This document shows positions 23,613-34,348 of a DNA stretch of 64,000 nucleotides, piece after piece; the stretch's first letter is position 1, and each line of letters begins with the position of its first letter. The translations under genes were made by a program, and so were the position numbers. Location: assembly GCA_036250195.1 (NCBI GenBank), contig JAVHZZ010000003.1, forward strand, positions 296,513,565 through 296,577,564, read 5' to 3'. The notes under the pieces are model-generated. The model did no database searches. It worked only from the letters and a program-made list of their open reading frames with translations, and was not told the DNA's origin. This DNA comes from Mixophyes australis. Lineage: Eukaryota > Chordata > Amphibia > Anura > Limnodynastidae.

Positions 23613-24843
23613 TACTGCAGTTTTGGGAATACCGGCCCCTAGTGTGCCTGAGAAGTGACTGTTATTCTAATTTTATACACATTTACAATTAAATCCTGTT
23701 TGTATGGATTGTTTGATCAACTTGGGTACATAATTTCCTGATATCTTATTTATTGATGGACATCTAAGTTGCCCTATTCATCTAATGTTTTCTGGTAAAA
23801 AATTATATATTTTTCACCATCCCAATCCTATTTGGTTTTCCAAATAGTCTGGACAACCGTGACTTCCAACTATTGCTGTATATATTGTTGGATTAAAAAT
23901 TCCCTACTTATGTTTACCATATGTTACAGAACAATCACTGTCTGTTCCTATCACCGCTATCAAGTTACTAGTTCGTATTGTCAGTGTTTTTTGAATTATA
24001 ACAACACATTTACAGTCTGGACACCTAAGATTATTTTCTGACATTTATACTCCTCACAGCATGTCTCTGATCCCCTCCACTCCCCTTTATATTTTTATGA
24101 AACAATATATTAAAACTAGTACTTTTATTACTATTGCAATAATTCCACCAATATACTCAACTATTTCTTCTGAAGGTGTCATCTAATCTTTCTGAAGACA
24201 ATAGACAATAGACAGACCTATCCTCCGACCTCAGGCACCCCTCAACAGGGGTACTTTCAAGGAACTGCGGTGGACCCTTTCCAGAAGCAGTGAGCAACCT
24301 TTCAGTTGTTACTTCTTTCAACTTCTAAGAGAGCTGAGGACCCTTGTAGGCTGACAGCTGGCCCAGTGATCTCAATTTACACAGGACAAGGTCAAGCCTC
24401 TCTAGCGGGTGCAAGGTACAGTCTTTGATCAGATCAGTCTTTTCAAGGTTATGTTGTCCCCTTATAAATCTCTTATCAGTACAATATCACTTAGTCTTTA
24501 CAGGAGCAAAGGATTTCTTATAATTACCTCTCTATCCCAAGGACAATCATCTACACAGAACAAGGTCAAGCCTCAGTAGCGAGTACAGAGGAATGCCTTT
24601 GATTATCAATATCAAATAATAAGTTATGTATTTGCATCCTTTTATATACATCCTGTATCGACACAAACACATACATTCACTCTTATTTATTTTTCCCAAA
24701 AAACAATTAATTAATAAGTCAGGAAAACAGGTTTTTCAGTAATTGCTCAAATACCCGTTATACCATTCCCTACTGAACCCCACCTTATATCTTACAAGAA
24801 GAGCAGATAGAGTAGAGAGGTGCAAATGAACAAAACTTCAACT
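23613..24843 (-). other. ERV leader and 5' coding remnant with internal duplication
   Basis: Between leader and gag-like frame. A ~52-base block is present twice, at about 24,376-24,430 and 24,553-24,606 (shared core ACAAGGTCAAGCCTC), suggesting a tandem duplication of about 177 bases. No intact frame was found. Confidence 0.4.
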
Positions 24844-24849
24844 ACTCAC
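24844..24849 (-). promoter_or_regulatory. Candidate ERV splice donor
   Basis: The minus strand reads ACAGTGAGTAG about 70-80 bases after the primer binding site. The GTGAGT fits a 5' splice site used for subgenomic RNA in simple retroviruses. Position supports it; function in this dead copy is unlikely. Confidence 0.35.
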
Positions 24850-24919
24850 TGTACGGATTTCTCTGCCGTTCCAGAAGATTGAGGAGGTATCTGGTCAGTC
24901 CTGAGCTTTTATGTTGAGT

Positions 24920-24938
24920 ATCCCAGATGAAGACCCCA
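24920..24938 (-). promoter_or_regulatory. Proline-tRNA-type primer binding site, decayed
   Basis: The minus strand reads TGGGGTCTTCATCTGGGAT, which matches the tRNA-Pro-complementary site of gammaretroviruses apart from an inserted base and three substitutions. It starts five bases after the LTR end (...CGACA), close to the usual two-base spacing. It would prime minus-strand DNA synthesis. Confidence 0.6.
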
Positions 24939-24943
24939 GTAAA

Positions 24944-25474
24944 TGTCGGGGTATTGAGGCTTGGTGCCCCTATTATCGATCTCTGATAGCCTGATTTCCT
25001 ATTAGCCAAAATCTGTCGACAGGAGAGGAGGAAGTGAAACACAAACAAGTTGTCAACAGGAGAGGAGGAAGTGAAACACAAACAAGTTGTTGCAGTTTCA
25101 AAATCAGCTCTGAGCGTCTTTTCAGACTACTCTTTTATTTATACCTAAGCTTTAACATTAACTGGTTAACAACAAGTACATATAAGGAAATCTTTCTTTG
25201 CAACAGAATTTACATATAAGGAAATCTATTTAACTCAGCAAATATTTCTTTGCAACAATAAATACATATAAGGCAATATTCTTTGTCCAGTACTACGTAG
25301 TGACTTCCAGGCCGTTTTTTTCTGTCTTGCATCCTGTTATTATTGTCTGTTCCATAGGAAACACTTGTTTTTCTTCAAGGGCGTAGTTCTCATATATGTA
25401 GTTATAGTTTTATAAGGTATTTCACACATATATTTGTACCTTTTAATAACTATTCATTGTTTTACACTCTTACA
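24944..25474 (-). mobile_element. ERV LTR
   Basis: On the minus strand the unit starts TGTAAGAGTG (alternatively a few bases earlier, at 25,481) and ends CCCCGACA just before the primer binding site. TATAAATAAAAG at 25,143-25,132 could serve as TATA box and polyadenylation signal. Near its 3' end, at 25,019-25,088, a 33-36-base block (core GAGGAGGAAGTGAAACACAA on the plus strand) is tandemly duplicated. A purine-rich run, GGGGAAAAAGTGGGAGGG, lies just upstream. Confidence 0.6.
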
Positions 25475-25481
25475 GTGACCA

Positions 25482-27355
25482 ACCCTCCCACTTTTTCCCC
25501 TATTGGTCAGCCTGATGCAGGGATAATTTAACCCTCAAGGGTAAGTGCAAGATATTGAAAAAACACACAAGTATGCTGCTTAAGTGCGTTTGTCTTTAGG
25601 GACTCTCTTTTCATAGTGTCAGTGAGCTGCATGTTTCAGTTGATAGCACAATATACAATCAACTGAAATTGACAAACAAGAGGCCTGTAGTATACACTGA
25701 GCATCAATTGTGCGTCTATACACTGAGCATCAGGTATAGATATTGGAAAAGGGGGAAGATTATCCAAAGAAAAGACCCTTTAGTTAAGCTAGTTAGGACA
25801 AGATGGGTTTATATAAAATTGGGGAATGGGCGTCCTTTAATGTTATCTTAATATGGAAAACTCATTTGTATTTTAATTGTTAGTACCTTAAACATAAACT
25901 ATAAAGGCCAAATACTCACAATCATGCTAACCTCCTAATTTCAAATCACACTAAAAGTGTCCACAAAATGACTGTATTTTACATTACGATTTTCCACATG
26001 CTATGGAAATTATCCACATTACTGACATTTTTCATCATATACATGTACAAAAGTTACTGGTCTGTCCACTCAACCCTCTTTGTATGCTAAGCACCTTCAC
26101 ATTTCCCGCCTGACCTTCTCTGACATATTTTGATGGGTTTGGAATCTTATAGAACTTAGAAAATAGATAGTGAGAAATTCACAGTGAAATGAAATGAAAT
26201 GCTCTAGAGCACAGCATGGTGCGCATTTTGCTGGAAGAAATACAACCCATTCCTCTAACTTTTATAATTGCTACCTTCTTAAGTCGAAATATACATTTAC
26301 ATAGAAATTGAAAGTGATGGCTGATAAGCCCACCTGGCCTGCCCATGCTCTTAATCTTCAGTAAAACATTAGCTCCTCTTTAACTTCTGCCTGTTTATAT
26401 TAAGAGACACATCCATCTGTCTTTCAATTCATTTATTGAACGAGTTTCCACTACCTATGCGGAGAGTTTCCTTAATAAATTAAGCACATCTTTATACAGG
26501 TTTTATGGCCCTTTATGACATCTCCTATACAACTCTCACATGGGGAATAATCTCAATATTAGCGAAAGACAATATTTACTAAAGTGTAAAATGTAATGAA
26601 GTTTTCACCAGAAATGGAAGAAAAAATGCCAATGTAAAGGAAGATAATGACCAACTTATCTATGTAGCTTTGTCTCTTATTACTGGTTTATTTTCAGAGT
26701 AAACCTATGTTGATCCCAATGATATTTAAATTCTTTTCCAATTTATATCAATTTTATAAAATAACTTTCCTTGCCAATGTGAGTACTTTTGCTGTATTTA
26801 TCAGAGTATTTACCAGGGTTCCAGAATTTAATGTAGCTGGAACCTCTGCTGAGCACCTTTGCCGCTCTTTAATAATCACAGTGTCAGAGGAGGGAGGAGG
26901 ACCAGTTTGTAGTCCAGGGGGTGAGGTGAACCCATAGGTATGGTGCTGTCTGAGAGGAAGTACTCACCTTAACACATGGGAGTAATTGTCCTGAACATGC
27001 TTCATTAAGCTAATAACAAGTATTACAAGATTTAATAGAACTTATTAAGCTTAGAAATTTGAGAGTCGTTCCTTTAAAATGGTGTTACTGAAGGGGTGAA
27101 TTTCAGGAGAGGCTTGGAGGTATACAACATGGCTCAAGATAAAAAAAAAATGATAAAAAGACCATTAAAGTTCAGGTTTATAAGAAATTCCCCCTACTGT
27201 TACACTCTAATTTTGTTTAAAATTTATTTAAATTCCAAATATGTTAGTGATAATAACTTTTTAGTCCTAAAATTTTCATTTACTTTGTAAATGTTAAGTT
27301 ATTTTGTTATGAAGACAATGTTTCCGTATATATAAAATAAGCTTAGCTTATGTTA
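25482..27355. other. Intergenic DNA, nothing recognised
   Basis: AT-rich. The short direct repeat CACTGAGCATCA occurs twice near 25,697-25,731. No gene or element ends are supported. Confidence 0.45.
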
Positions 27356-28554
27356 CACTATATGGATAAAAGTATTTGGCCACACCTGTTAATTATTGAA
27401 TAGAGGTGTTTCAATCACTCCCGTTGTGTATAAAATCAAGCACCTAGATATGCAGTCTCCATTTACAAACATTTGTAATACAAAATGGGTCATTATGAAG
27501 AGCTCAGTGACTTCAGGCATGGTACTGTGATAGGATGCCACCTTTGCAATAAGATGGTTTGTGAAATTTCATCCCTGCTGGATATTCAACGGTCAACTGT
27601 AAGTGATATTATTAGAAAGTGGAAGCATTTAGGAACAATAGCAACTCAGCCACAAAGTGGAAGACCATGTACAATCACAGAGCAGGGTCAACAATTACTA
27701 AGGCTAAGGCGCATGGTAAAAGTTGCCAACGCTCTGCTAATTCCATAGCTGAAGAGTTCCGAACTTCCATTGGCATTAATGTAAGCACAAAAACTGTGCA
27801 GTGGGAGCTTAATGGAAAGGGTTTCCATGGCTGAGCAAGTCTCACATCACCAAGAGCAATGGCATGCGTCGGGTGGAGTGGTGTAAAGCACACTGACACT
27901 GGAATGTAGAGAAGTGGAAATATGTTATGTGGAGTGATGAATCACACTTCTCTGACTTGCAGTCAGATGGGCAAGTCTGGGTTTGGCAGATGATGGGAGA
28001 ACGTTACCTGCCTGATTGCATTATACCAACTGTGATGTTTGGTAGAGGAGAGATAACGGAATGGGGCTGTTACTCAGGGTTTGGGCTAGGCCCCTTATCT
28101 CCAGTGAAGGGCAATCTTAATGCTTCAGCATACCAAGTCATTTTGGACAATGTTGTGCTTCCAACTTTATGGCAACAATTTGGGAAGGCCCTTTTCTATT
28201 CCAACATGACTGAAATCCATTGCACAATGCAAGCACTACAAAGACACGGTTTGATGAGTTCGATGTTGAAGAACTTGACTGGTCCGCACAGAGCCCTGAC
28301 CTCAACCCCATTGAACACCTTTGGGATGAACTGGAATGGAGATTGCCAGCCAGGGCTTCTACAGAATAAATGGGTACAAATTCCCACAGAAACACTCCAA
28401 CATCTTGTGGAGAGCCTTCCAAGAAGAGTGGAAGCTGTTATTGCTACAAAAGGAGGACCAACTCCATATTAAAGTATATGTGTTTGAATACAATGTCATT
28501 ACAGTCCCTGTTGGTGTAATAGTAAAGTGTCCGAATACTTTTGTCCATATAGTG
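27356..28554 (+). mobile_element. Tc1-like DNA transposon, complete but dead
   Basis: The 1,199-bp element has inverted ends CACTATATGGATAAAAG and, complemented, CACTATATGGACAAAAG. It is bounded by TA dinucleotides at 27,354-27,355 and 28,555-28,556, the Tc1/mariner target duplication. It contains one degenerate transposase gene. The same family left a truncated copy at 46,600-47,430. Confidence 0.95.
27485..28472 (+). pseudogene. Tc1-like transposase pseudogene
   Basis: Begins with ATG and MGHYEELSDFRHG. A helix-turn-helix DNA-binding segment with DIQRSTVSDIIRKW follows in the first frame, continues in a second frame (NSIAEEFRTSIGI) and moves to a third frame at about 27,927 with WSDESHFS, which holds the first catalytic Asp. 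The frame shifts again before [14 protein letters not shown], which holds the final Glu of the DD34E triad. The second catalytic Asp region (near 28,200) is interrupted by TGA. With at least three frameshifts and several stops it cannot make transposase. A full Tc1 transposase is about 340 residues, which fits this span. Confidence 0.93.
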
Positions 28555-29097
28555 TATGTCAAACCTAGCAAACACAGACATAGAAATAGTAAATGTGCAT
28601 AGTGCACACTTGCTCAGAGTCAAGCAATATCTGACAGTTCTGAAATAAATTTTATACAAAAGATTAGTGACATCACAAAAGCTATGTATGATGCAAGTCA
28701 GTCACATGATCAGCTTAGTTTGCTCTGTTCAATTTGAGTTTGCCTGTGTTTTTTCACCTACTAGAAGGAAATGACATGTCTGTTTATAACATTTTAATTG
28801 AGACTTTTTCTTGCATTTTAGTAGTTTCTATTAATTTGTGATACCAGAAATGACAGTTGTAAAGCCTAATATATTTTCGGCAATTTTGTACAGTTACATG
28901 GATGTTCTTTAATGAGATAAATGATTTCAGCCCTGCACTGATCCAATTTACCAATGCTTTTGTATGTTTCTTCACAGAGTATACTTTTAAAACATTTTTG
29001 AAGAACTGATACACAGAGCTGGATTACTGTGATAATGGACACTCCATCCAACACCACAAGGAAAATTTACCAAGCATTCATTTTTTTGACAATATGT
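28555..29097. other. Intergenic DNA, nothing recognised
   Basis: AT-rich. Short overlapping minus-strand ORFs lack motifs. Confidence 0.5.
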
Positions 29098-29176
29098 AAA
29101 TCAACACACATTGGCAGTGATCTTCAGTTCCAAATCGCTGGATTTACTCAATTCACTGTTGATGTGTGTTGATTTG
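29098..29176. repeat. Inverted repeat, possible small MITE core
   Basis: Arms at 29,098-29,120 and 29,152-29,176 share AAATCAACACACATYRRCAG as inverted copies, with a ~30-base loop. The stem could be the core of a foldback element; no target duplication is seen. Confidence 0.6.
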
Positions 29177-32100
29177 CAAACACTTAAACAGCATGTTGTC
29201 TAGGGTGCAAAGCCTGCACAAGACTAATTGCTTAATTTTTTAATTAGCATGGTTATCATTTTATATAATGCTTATAATACTTGGGCTGTGTGGTCAGGTG
29301 TAAACTGCAGTCATGCCACCTGCCTGTTTGACTTTAGCTCAAAAATTAATAAGAAGCCACAACTGAGTGTATGGATGGAGGTTGGATGGAGGTTGGAGAG
29401 AGGGGTTGAAGGATGGCCTAGCATTTTGAAAGGGCTAACCAAACCCCTTTAGTGGCTAGGCATGACCCCTCATTGAGTTGGACACACCACTTTTGTATTC
29501 GGTCACAGAACCTTTTACAAGTAAATGTTAGACCTGTTGTCAACAAGCTGTCGCCATTCTTATTCCCTTTCACTATGTTTCCTCTTCACTTCAAGACTTG
29601 TACACATCCTCATTCACATGTCTTCAGCTCTAGACTCACACAGTAAGGTCCACAAGTACTGAAGAGCAGCTGATCATTTGAAGCTTTCCTTTTCCACACT
29701 GACCGCCTCTGTCCTAGATAGCAGACATCAATCAGGCATGCGATTTGGGGCTTCATCTTTGCTCAATGCCGATGAATTATGATGCTTTCCACATTAAACA
29801 AATATTTTAAATAAACATGCTCTGTGCCATTGTCCCCAGACTCATACTTAATCCCTCCTACACTATTATGACACTCTCTCCATTGCCTCATTTCTGCACT
29901 CTTCCCATTGTCTCCTCTGTACAACCTGCTCTTCAGATAACCCTCTCCCAGCTCTCCTGAATAAGAGATGCAGAGAAACCCTTCATCCAATATGCGAAAT
30001 TTCACTAGAAAGGACATCTGTTTTCAATGAGTTTGTTATCGTTAATTATGGATTTTAAAGCAAATGGAAATTGGTTTGCTCAGGAAAAATCTCTGAATGA
30101 TATTTATAAAAGCTGGTAAAGTGACAGTGAAAAATTGTTAAAAAAAAGGAGAAGCTAGCAAGTATTCCACATTCCTAAAAACTGTGTAATAGTATTTAGA
30201 AATGCTACTTGCACTAGTGTTAGTGACACTATGGTACATATGCTTTGTGGTGAAACGAGTTATTAATATCACCCTAACCAGCCTGTTCCTCGTTTCTCAC
30301 AAAATGTGGATTATAGCATATACTTTTTATAGCCCTTGCTTTTGTTCCCCAGCTCAACAGAGTACAACTGCAGTCTCTAATTACATGTGGATAAGTATTC
30401 ATTGTAGCTCATTGTACATATGTATATTGTTTATTGTATATTGTTGATGTGGCAGTGAGGTTGTTATTCATTGTCCTTTAAAGTAAAACCAGGGGGGGGT
30501 ATGAGTAAGGATCAGGTTGCAAGATACTGGTGAGGGGGAAGGCTAATTATCCATTATTCTCACAATACTACTACAGACGTTTGGTCCACAATCTGGCAGA
30601 GGAGTTTCTGTGAAAGTACAGCTCATCTTCACTCCCCTCTCCAATGCCCTAGTCCAGGACTCACCAATGTTTAACAAGGAGAGACCCAGGGGTTTCCCAG
30701 GTAAATTTGCCCCTAGCTATAAGGAGCCACTCCAGGGAGGGAGTTGATGTTCATTCTGGGAATTCATGGCTGGAAGCTGCAGGATGGCTGGTGGTTCTAC
30801 CAGTGAAATACATTGGCAGATCCATGGGTCGCTACGTCTGAACAGCCAGGAGACTGTAACTCCTTAAGCTAGTGGGGCAAGGGACAGATGATGTAGTAAA
30901 CCTGCCTGGCATTTATTTTTTGTGTGTACATAATATTCTAGTGATTGTTTTTGTTACAATAAATGTACTGTTGTACTTTTATAACTGCATTTCCCTGAGT
31001 GACTAATAAGAACCTTAGAAGGTACTGGGTAGGCATCCCTGGCCTAGGAAGGCATCTGTGGGTGGCCATCCAGAGCAAAGTGGGTAGAATTGGGCCAGAA
31101 AAATCAGTATCTCCACATGCTTGCACAGAATGTTTTGCTGTTACCGTAATGCTACCCTGGTAAGACAAGATGTAGGTGTCACAAGGAATCCATAACATTT
31201 TCATACATTTGTCATTTGTTTTGAAGAGTGTCATTGATGTGAAATAATGCTTACGCTATTTAGTTTAATAAATATAGCCTCTGATTCACAGGCTCTGTGT
31301 TCCTTTTGTCCAACCCTCTTAACTTGTACCTAACCCATGTTTATGTATTTTGTGTTGTGTGCAGTGGTTTTTATTACAAATGGGCAAAGATGTCACTCTG
31401 ACTTGGTGCTGTTGTTGAAAAAGATTGGGCAAAAAATACTGTATACTATGGGCATAGGAGCAATTTTCATGTATTTTCATCAAAACATGAACATTGCATC
31501 TGAAGTTTTATTATGCTTTGATTAAATTCAATTGACTGAATAGAAATGGATAAAATGCAAGATACTATGCTGGAAAAAGGGCAGCACAAAATGCAAAGAG
31601 GGGATTGTGCCAAGTCAATTTGTACTATTTTACAGAATTTAGTGTCCAGGTTTCATGTGTCCAACTGCTGGGAAACCAGCTAAAAAGTGCATTTGTTTTT
31701 GATTGTTTTATCTTAAATTTTACTGTTATTATGATAGAAAAATATTGACTATACCTGGGTAAACCAATTATAGGGATCAATAGCTCTCTTAGGTCACATG
31801 ATGCAGTAATGTGTGTTAGCTATGCAACACAGACCACAATTTAACTGAATGAACATATAACATGGACGAATATCTTAAGAAACTAAAACCATACCATTCA
31901 TATATAAAACCCAAAATGGATAAAACAGCTATAAAATTAATGAACTGTGTGCCGCTGATCAATATATTGTGTATAGTTGCATTTTATTAATGCAATATTG
32001 TTAAAAATGGAGAAAGTGCAAGAAAAGTTAAAGGCTAGTATACATCCTATTTTAGTGACTATTATTAACACCATGTACAGTCCATGTTAATTAAAGAGAC

Positions 32101-32589
32101 AATATAACAGAAATATGAATGAAAAACATTTTAATATACACATATTAAAGCCTGATAGCAAATGTAGAGCAGTTATGTTTTGTTGTGCAAATTTCCTGTC
32201 AATAGATCAATAGATATTGTTCAACAGATGGTACCCAGACTGCGCTCACAGGCATGGACAGCCTCCAAGAGCTACTTCAGAGGGGTCACTTTTGTGAGCA
32301 AATCGATTGTTTCCTTTATTTTACAATTACTTTTGGAAAGTCTAATTAGTAACTTTTATTTGTTGTTTACTAATGAATATTCAGCAAAGATTTGGGCAGT
32401 GAGAGTTGGATGGTTGTCAGTACTTTGTTGGCAGTTAATGTGACTATGCAAATATATTGATGATCTTATGTTTTTTCTTTGTTTAACTGCAGCTTATATT
32501 TAAAATGACAGTTTCTCTGGCAATAAACATAGAGGTGTTTTTCTTCTTATAATCAGATGACATTTTGTCATTTTTGCATTTTTTTTATA
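29177..32589. other. Intergenic DNA with dispersed-repeat traces
   Basis: Bases 30,246-30,333 match 5,299-5,384 (shared core CCTCGTTTCTCACAAA). Between about 30,480 and 31,010, mixed-composition sequence ends in AATAAATGTACTGTTGTAC and a following CCCTGAGTGACT, which resembles the R/U5 end of an LTR. No ends or duplications were found. No gene seen. Confidence 0.35.
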
Positions 32590-33523
32590 CACTACATTGC
32601 CAAAAGTATAAGAACACCCGAACATCACATCCATATGATCTCAAAACCATGGATATTATTATTCTATGCAATAACAGCCTTAAATCTTTTGGGAAGACCT
32701 GCAATTAGACTTTGGAACATGGCTGCGTGGATTCACATCCATTCAGCCATAAGTGCATTAGTGGCATCAGACACTTATGTTAGGGGATAAGGCCTGGCTT
32801 ACAGGCCTTGTTAAAATTGATCCCAAAGATTTACCTTCAAGGGAACTAAGGGGCCCTGGCCAAACCATGGAAAACAGCCCCAGAACTTTAATCCTCCTCC
32901 AGAAAACTTTACAGTTGGTAGTACGCCTTTGGGATGGAAGTGTTCATCTGGCAGCCGACCAAACCTAGATTCTTCCATCAGGCTGTCAGATGGTGAAGTG
33001 TGATTCATCACTCCAGAGAATGTATTTCCACAGCTCCAGAGTCCAGTGTTGGTATGCACCAATTCAGTCGATGTTTGGCATTGTGCATGGTGATCTCAGG
33101 CTTGTGTTGCTTGGTCACATGAACCCAATCCATGGAGCTCCCAATAACAGTTCTGGTGCTGACCTTGCTTTCAGAGGCAGTTTGGAACTCTGTAATCAAT
33201 CTTGCAACCCGAGGACAGATGATTTTTACATGCAAAGTGCTTCAGAACTTGACGGTACTGTTTTGTGATTTTGTGAGGCCTTCCACTTCGCAGCTGAGCT
33301 GTTTGTGCTTCTAGAGATTTTCGCTTTACAATAACATCCTATGACAGTGCCACACTGAAAGTCACAGAGCTCTTCAGTATGACCCATTCTACTGTTAATT
33401 TTTGCCTATGGCAATTGCATGGCTGTATGATTGATTTTATGCACCTGTATGATTGCTTTTAGCAATGGGTGTGGCTGAAATGGCCAAACACACTAATAGA
33501 AGGGGTGGCCATGTAATATAGTT
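32590..33523 (-). mobile_element. Tc1-like element of a second family
   Basis: The left end CACTACATTGCCAAAAGTAT follows a TA at 32,588-32,589. The right end is decayed near 33,523 (GGCCATGTAATATAG), where the matching inverted end is expected. The end sequence differs from that of the elements at 27,356 and 46,600, so this is a separate lineage. About 930 bp remain, shorter than a full element, so it has internal deletions. Confidence 0.8.
32811..33387 (-). pseudogene. Tc1-like transposase pseudogene, second family
   Basis: The minus strand starts ATG at 33,387 with a GHTEELCDFQ-like N-terminus. It continues through a segment with VARLITEFQTASESKVSTRTV (helix-turn-helix and linker) in the frame ending at 33,008, then switches frame to PKGVLPTVKFSGGGLKFWG, the mid-catalytic region. 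A WSDESHF-type first Asp is readable across the switch near 33,000. The last catalytic part with the terminal Glu is missing. Frameshifts and the deletion inactivate it. Confidence 0.8.
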
Positions 33524-34110
33524 TATGGAGTGTCAAAGGCACTTCATTCAATATCATTCAAGCTGAAAGTGCAATTCCATTATCCTCTGTTTTAAAAGAA
33601 TTATGAAAATATAGAAACCAACCTTTCCCTGAGTGATCAATACAGTATCATGATGAAATGTTTATATTTTCAAAACAATGTGGCTAGTCACACAAAACAA
33701 TTAAAAAAACAAACAAACTGCAAGTTGTAGACATCTACGGAACTCCAGAAATTGTATTCATACTAGAGATGCTCACTGTTTTGGTTTTGGATTACCGTTG
33801 TGTTTTGGTTTTGGTTTTGCCAAACCGCCCTTGCGTGTTTTGGTTTTGGTTTTGTTTGGTTTTGTTTTGCAATTTTGTTTAAAAATCAATGTTTTTGGGC
33901 ATAAAATAACCAAATTTAGTGCTCCACCTGTTTCTTGGATAAGTAATGTAATTGTAAAGCTAATAAATTATTAAAAAAACAGTTTAATTCCTGGTAGGCC
34001 GTCATTAAGTCAACACACAAACCAGATTGTATTCCTCTCCCTCTATGCATATTGGCAATGCAGCCATCTTCTTTGGGTGTATATTACACCCTACACTTAT
34101 AGTTAAATAT

Positions 34111-34315
34111 GTAAAGAAATGGACAAAGGCAGTTTGGTTTCTGTCTCTCTAGGCCCCCATCCACTTGTAGAAAATACAAAAAAATTGGGCCGTTATAGAC
34201 TGTACAATATAAATTGAAATGGACAAAGGCAGTTTGGTTTCTGACTCTCTAGGCCCCCCTCAACTTGTAGAAAATACAAAAACATTCAGCCGTTATAGAC
34301 TGTACAATATTAATT
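34111..34315. repeat. Tandem duplication, ~103-bp unit x2
   Basis: Two adjacent copies of a unit beginning AAATGGACAAAGGCAGTTTG and ending in GTTATAGACTGTACAATAT. They differ at only a few positions. A third partial start, AAATGGACAAA, follows at 34,317. It lies downstream of the hAT transposase frame. Confidence 0.9.
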
Positions 34316-34348
34316 GAAATGGACAAATCCTTCAAACCAGCCCAGATG

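Larger units (their letters stand above)
19304..25481 (-). mobile_element. Degenerate class I endogenous retrovirus, nested insertions
   Basis: Read on the minus strand the order is LTR (25,474-24,944), primer binding site, leader with splice-donor-like site, gag-like frame, RT YVDD motif, and integrase core with C-terminal domain. Motif order, proline-type primer site and YVDD fit a gammaretrovirus-like (class I) ERV. Two later elements interrupt it (21,042-22,308 and 22,889-23,174). I found no env and no matching 3' LTR, so the 3' end is missing or too diverged. Many stops and shifts show it is long dead. Confidence 0.7.
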
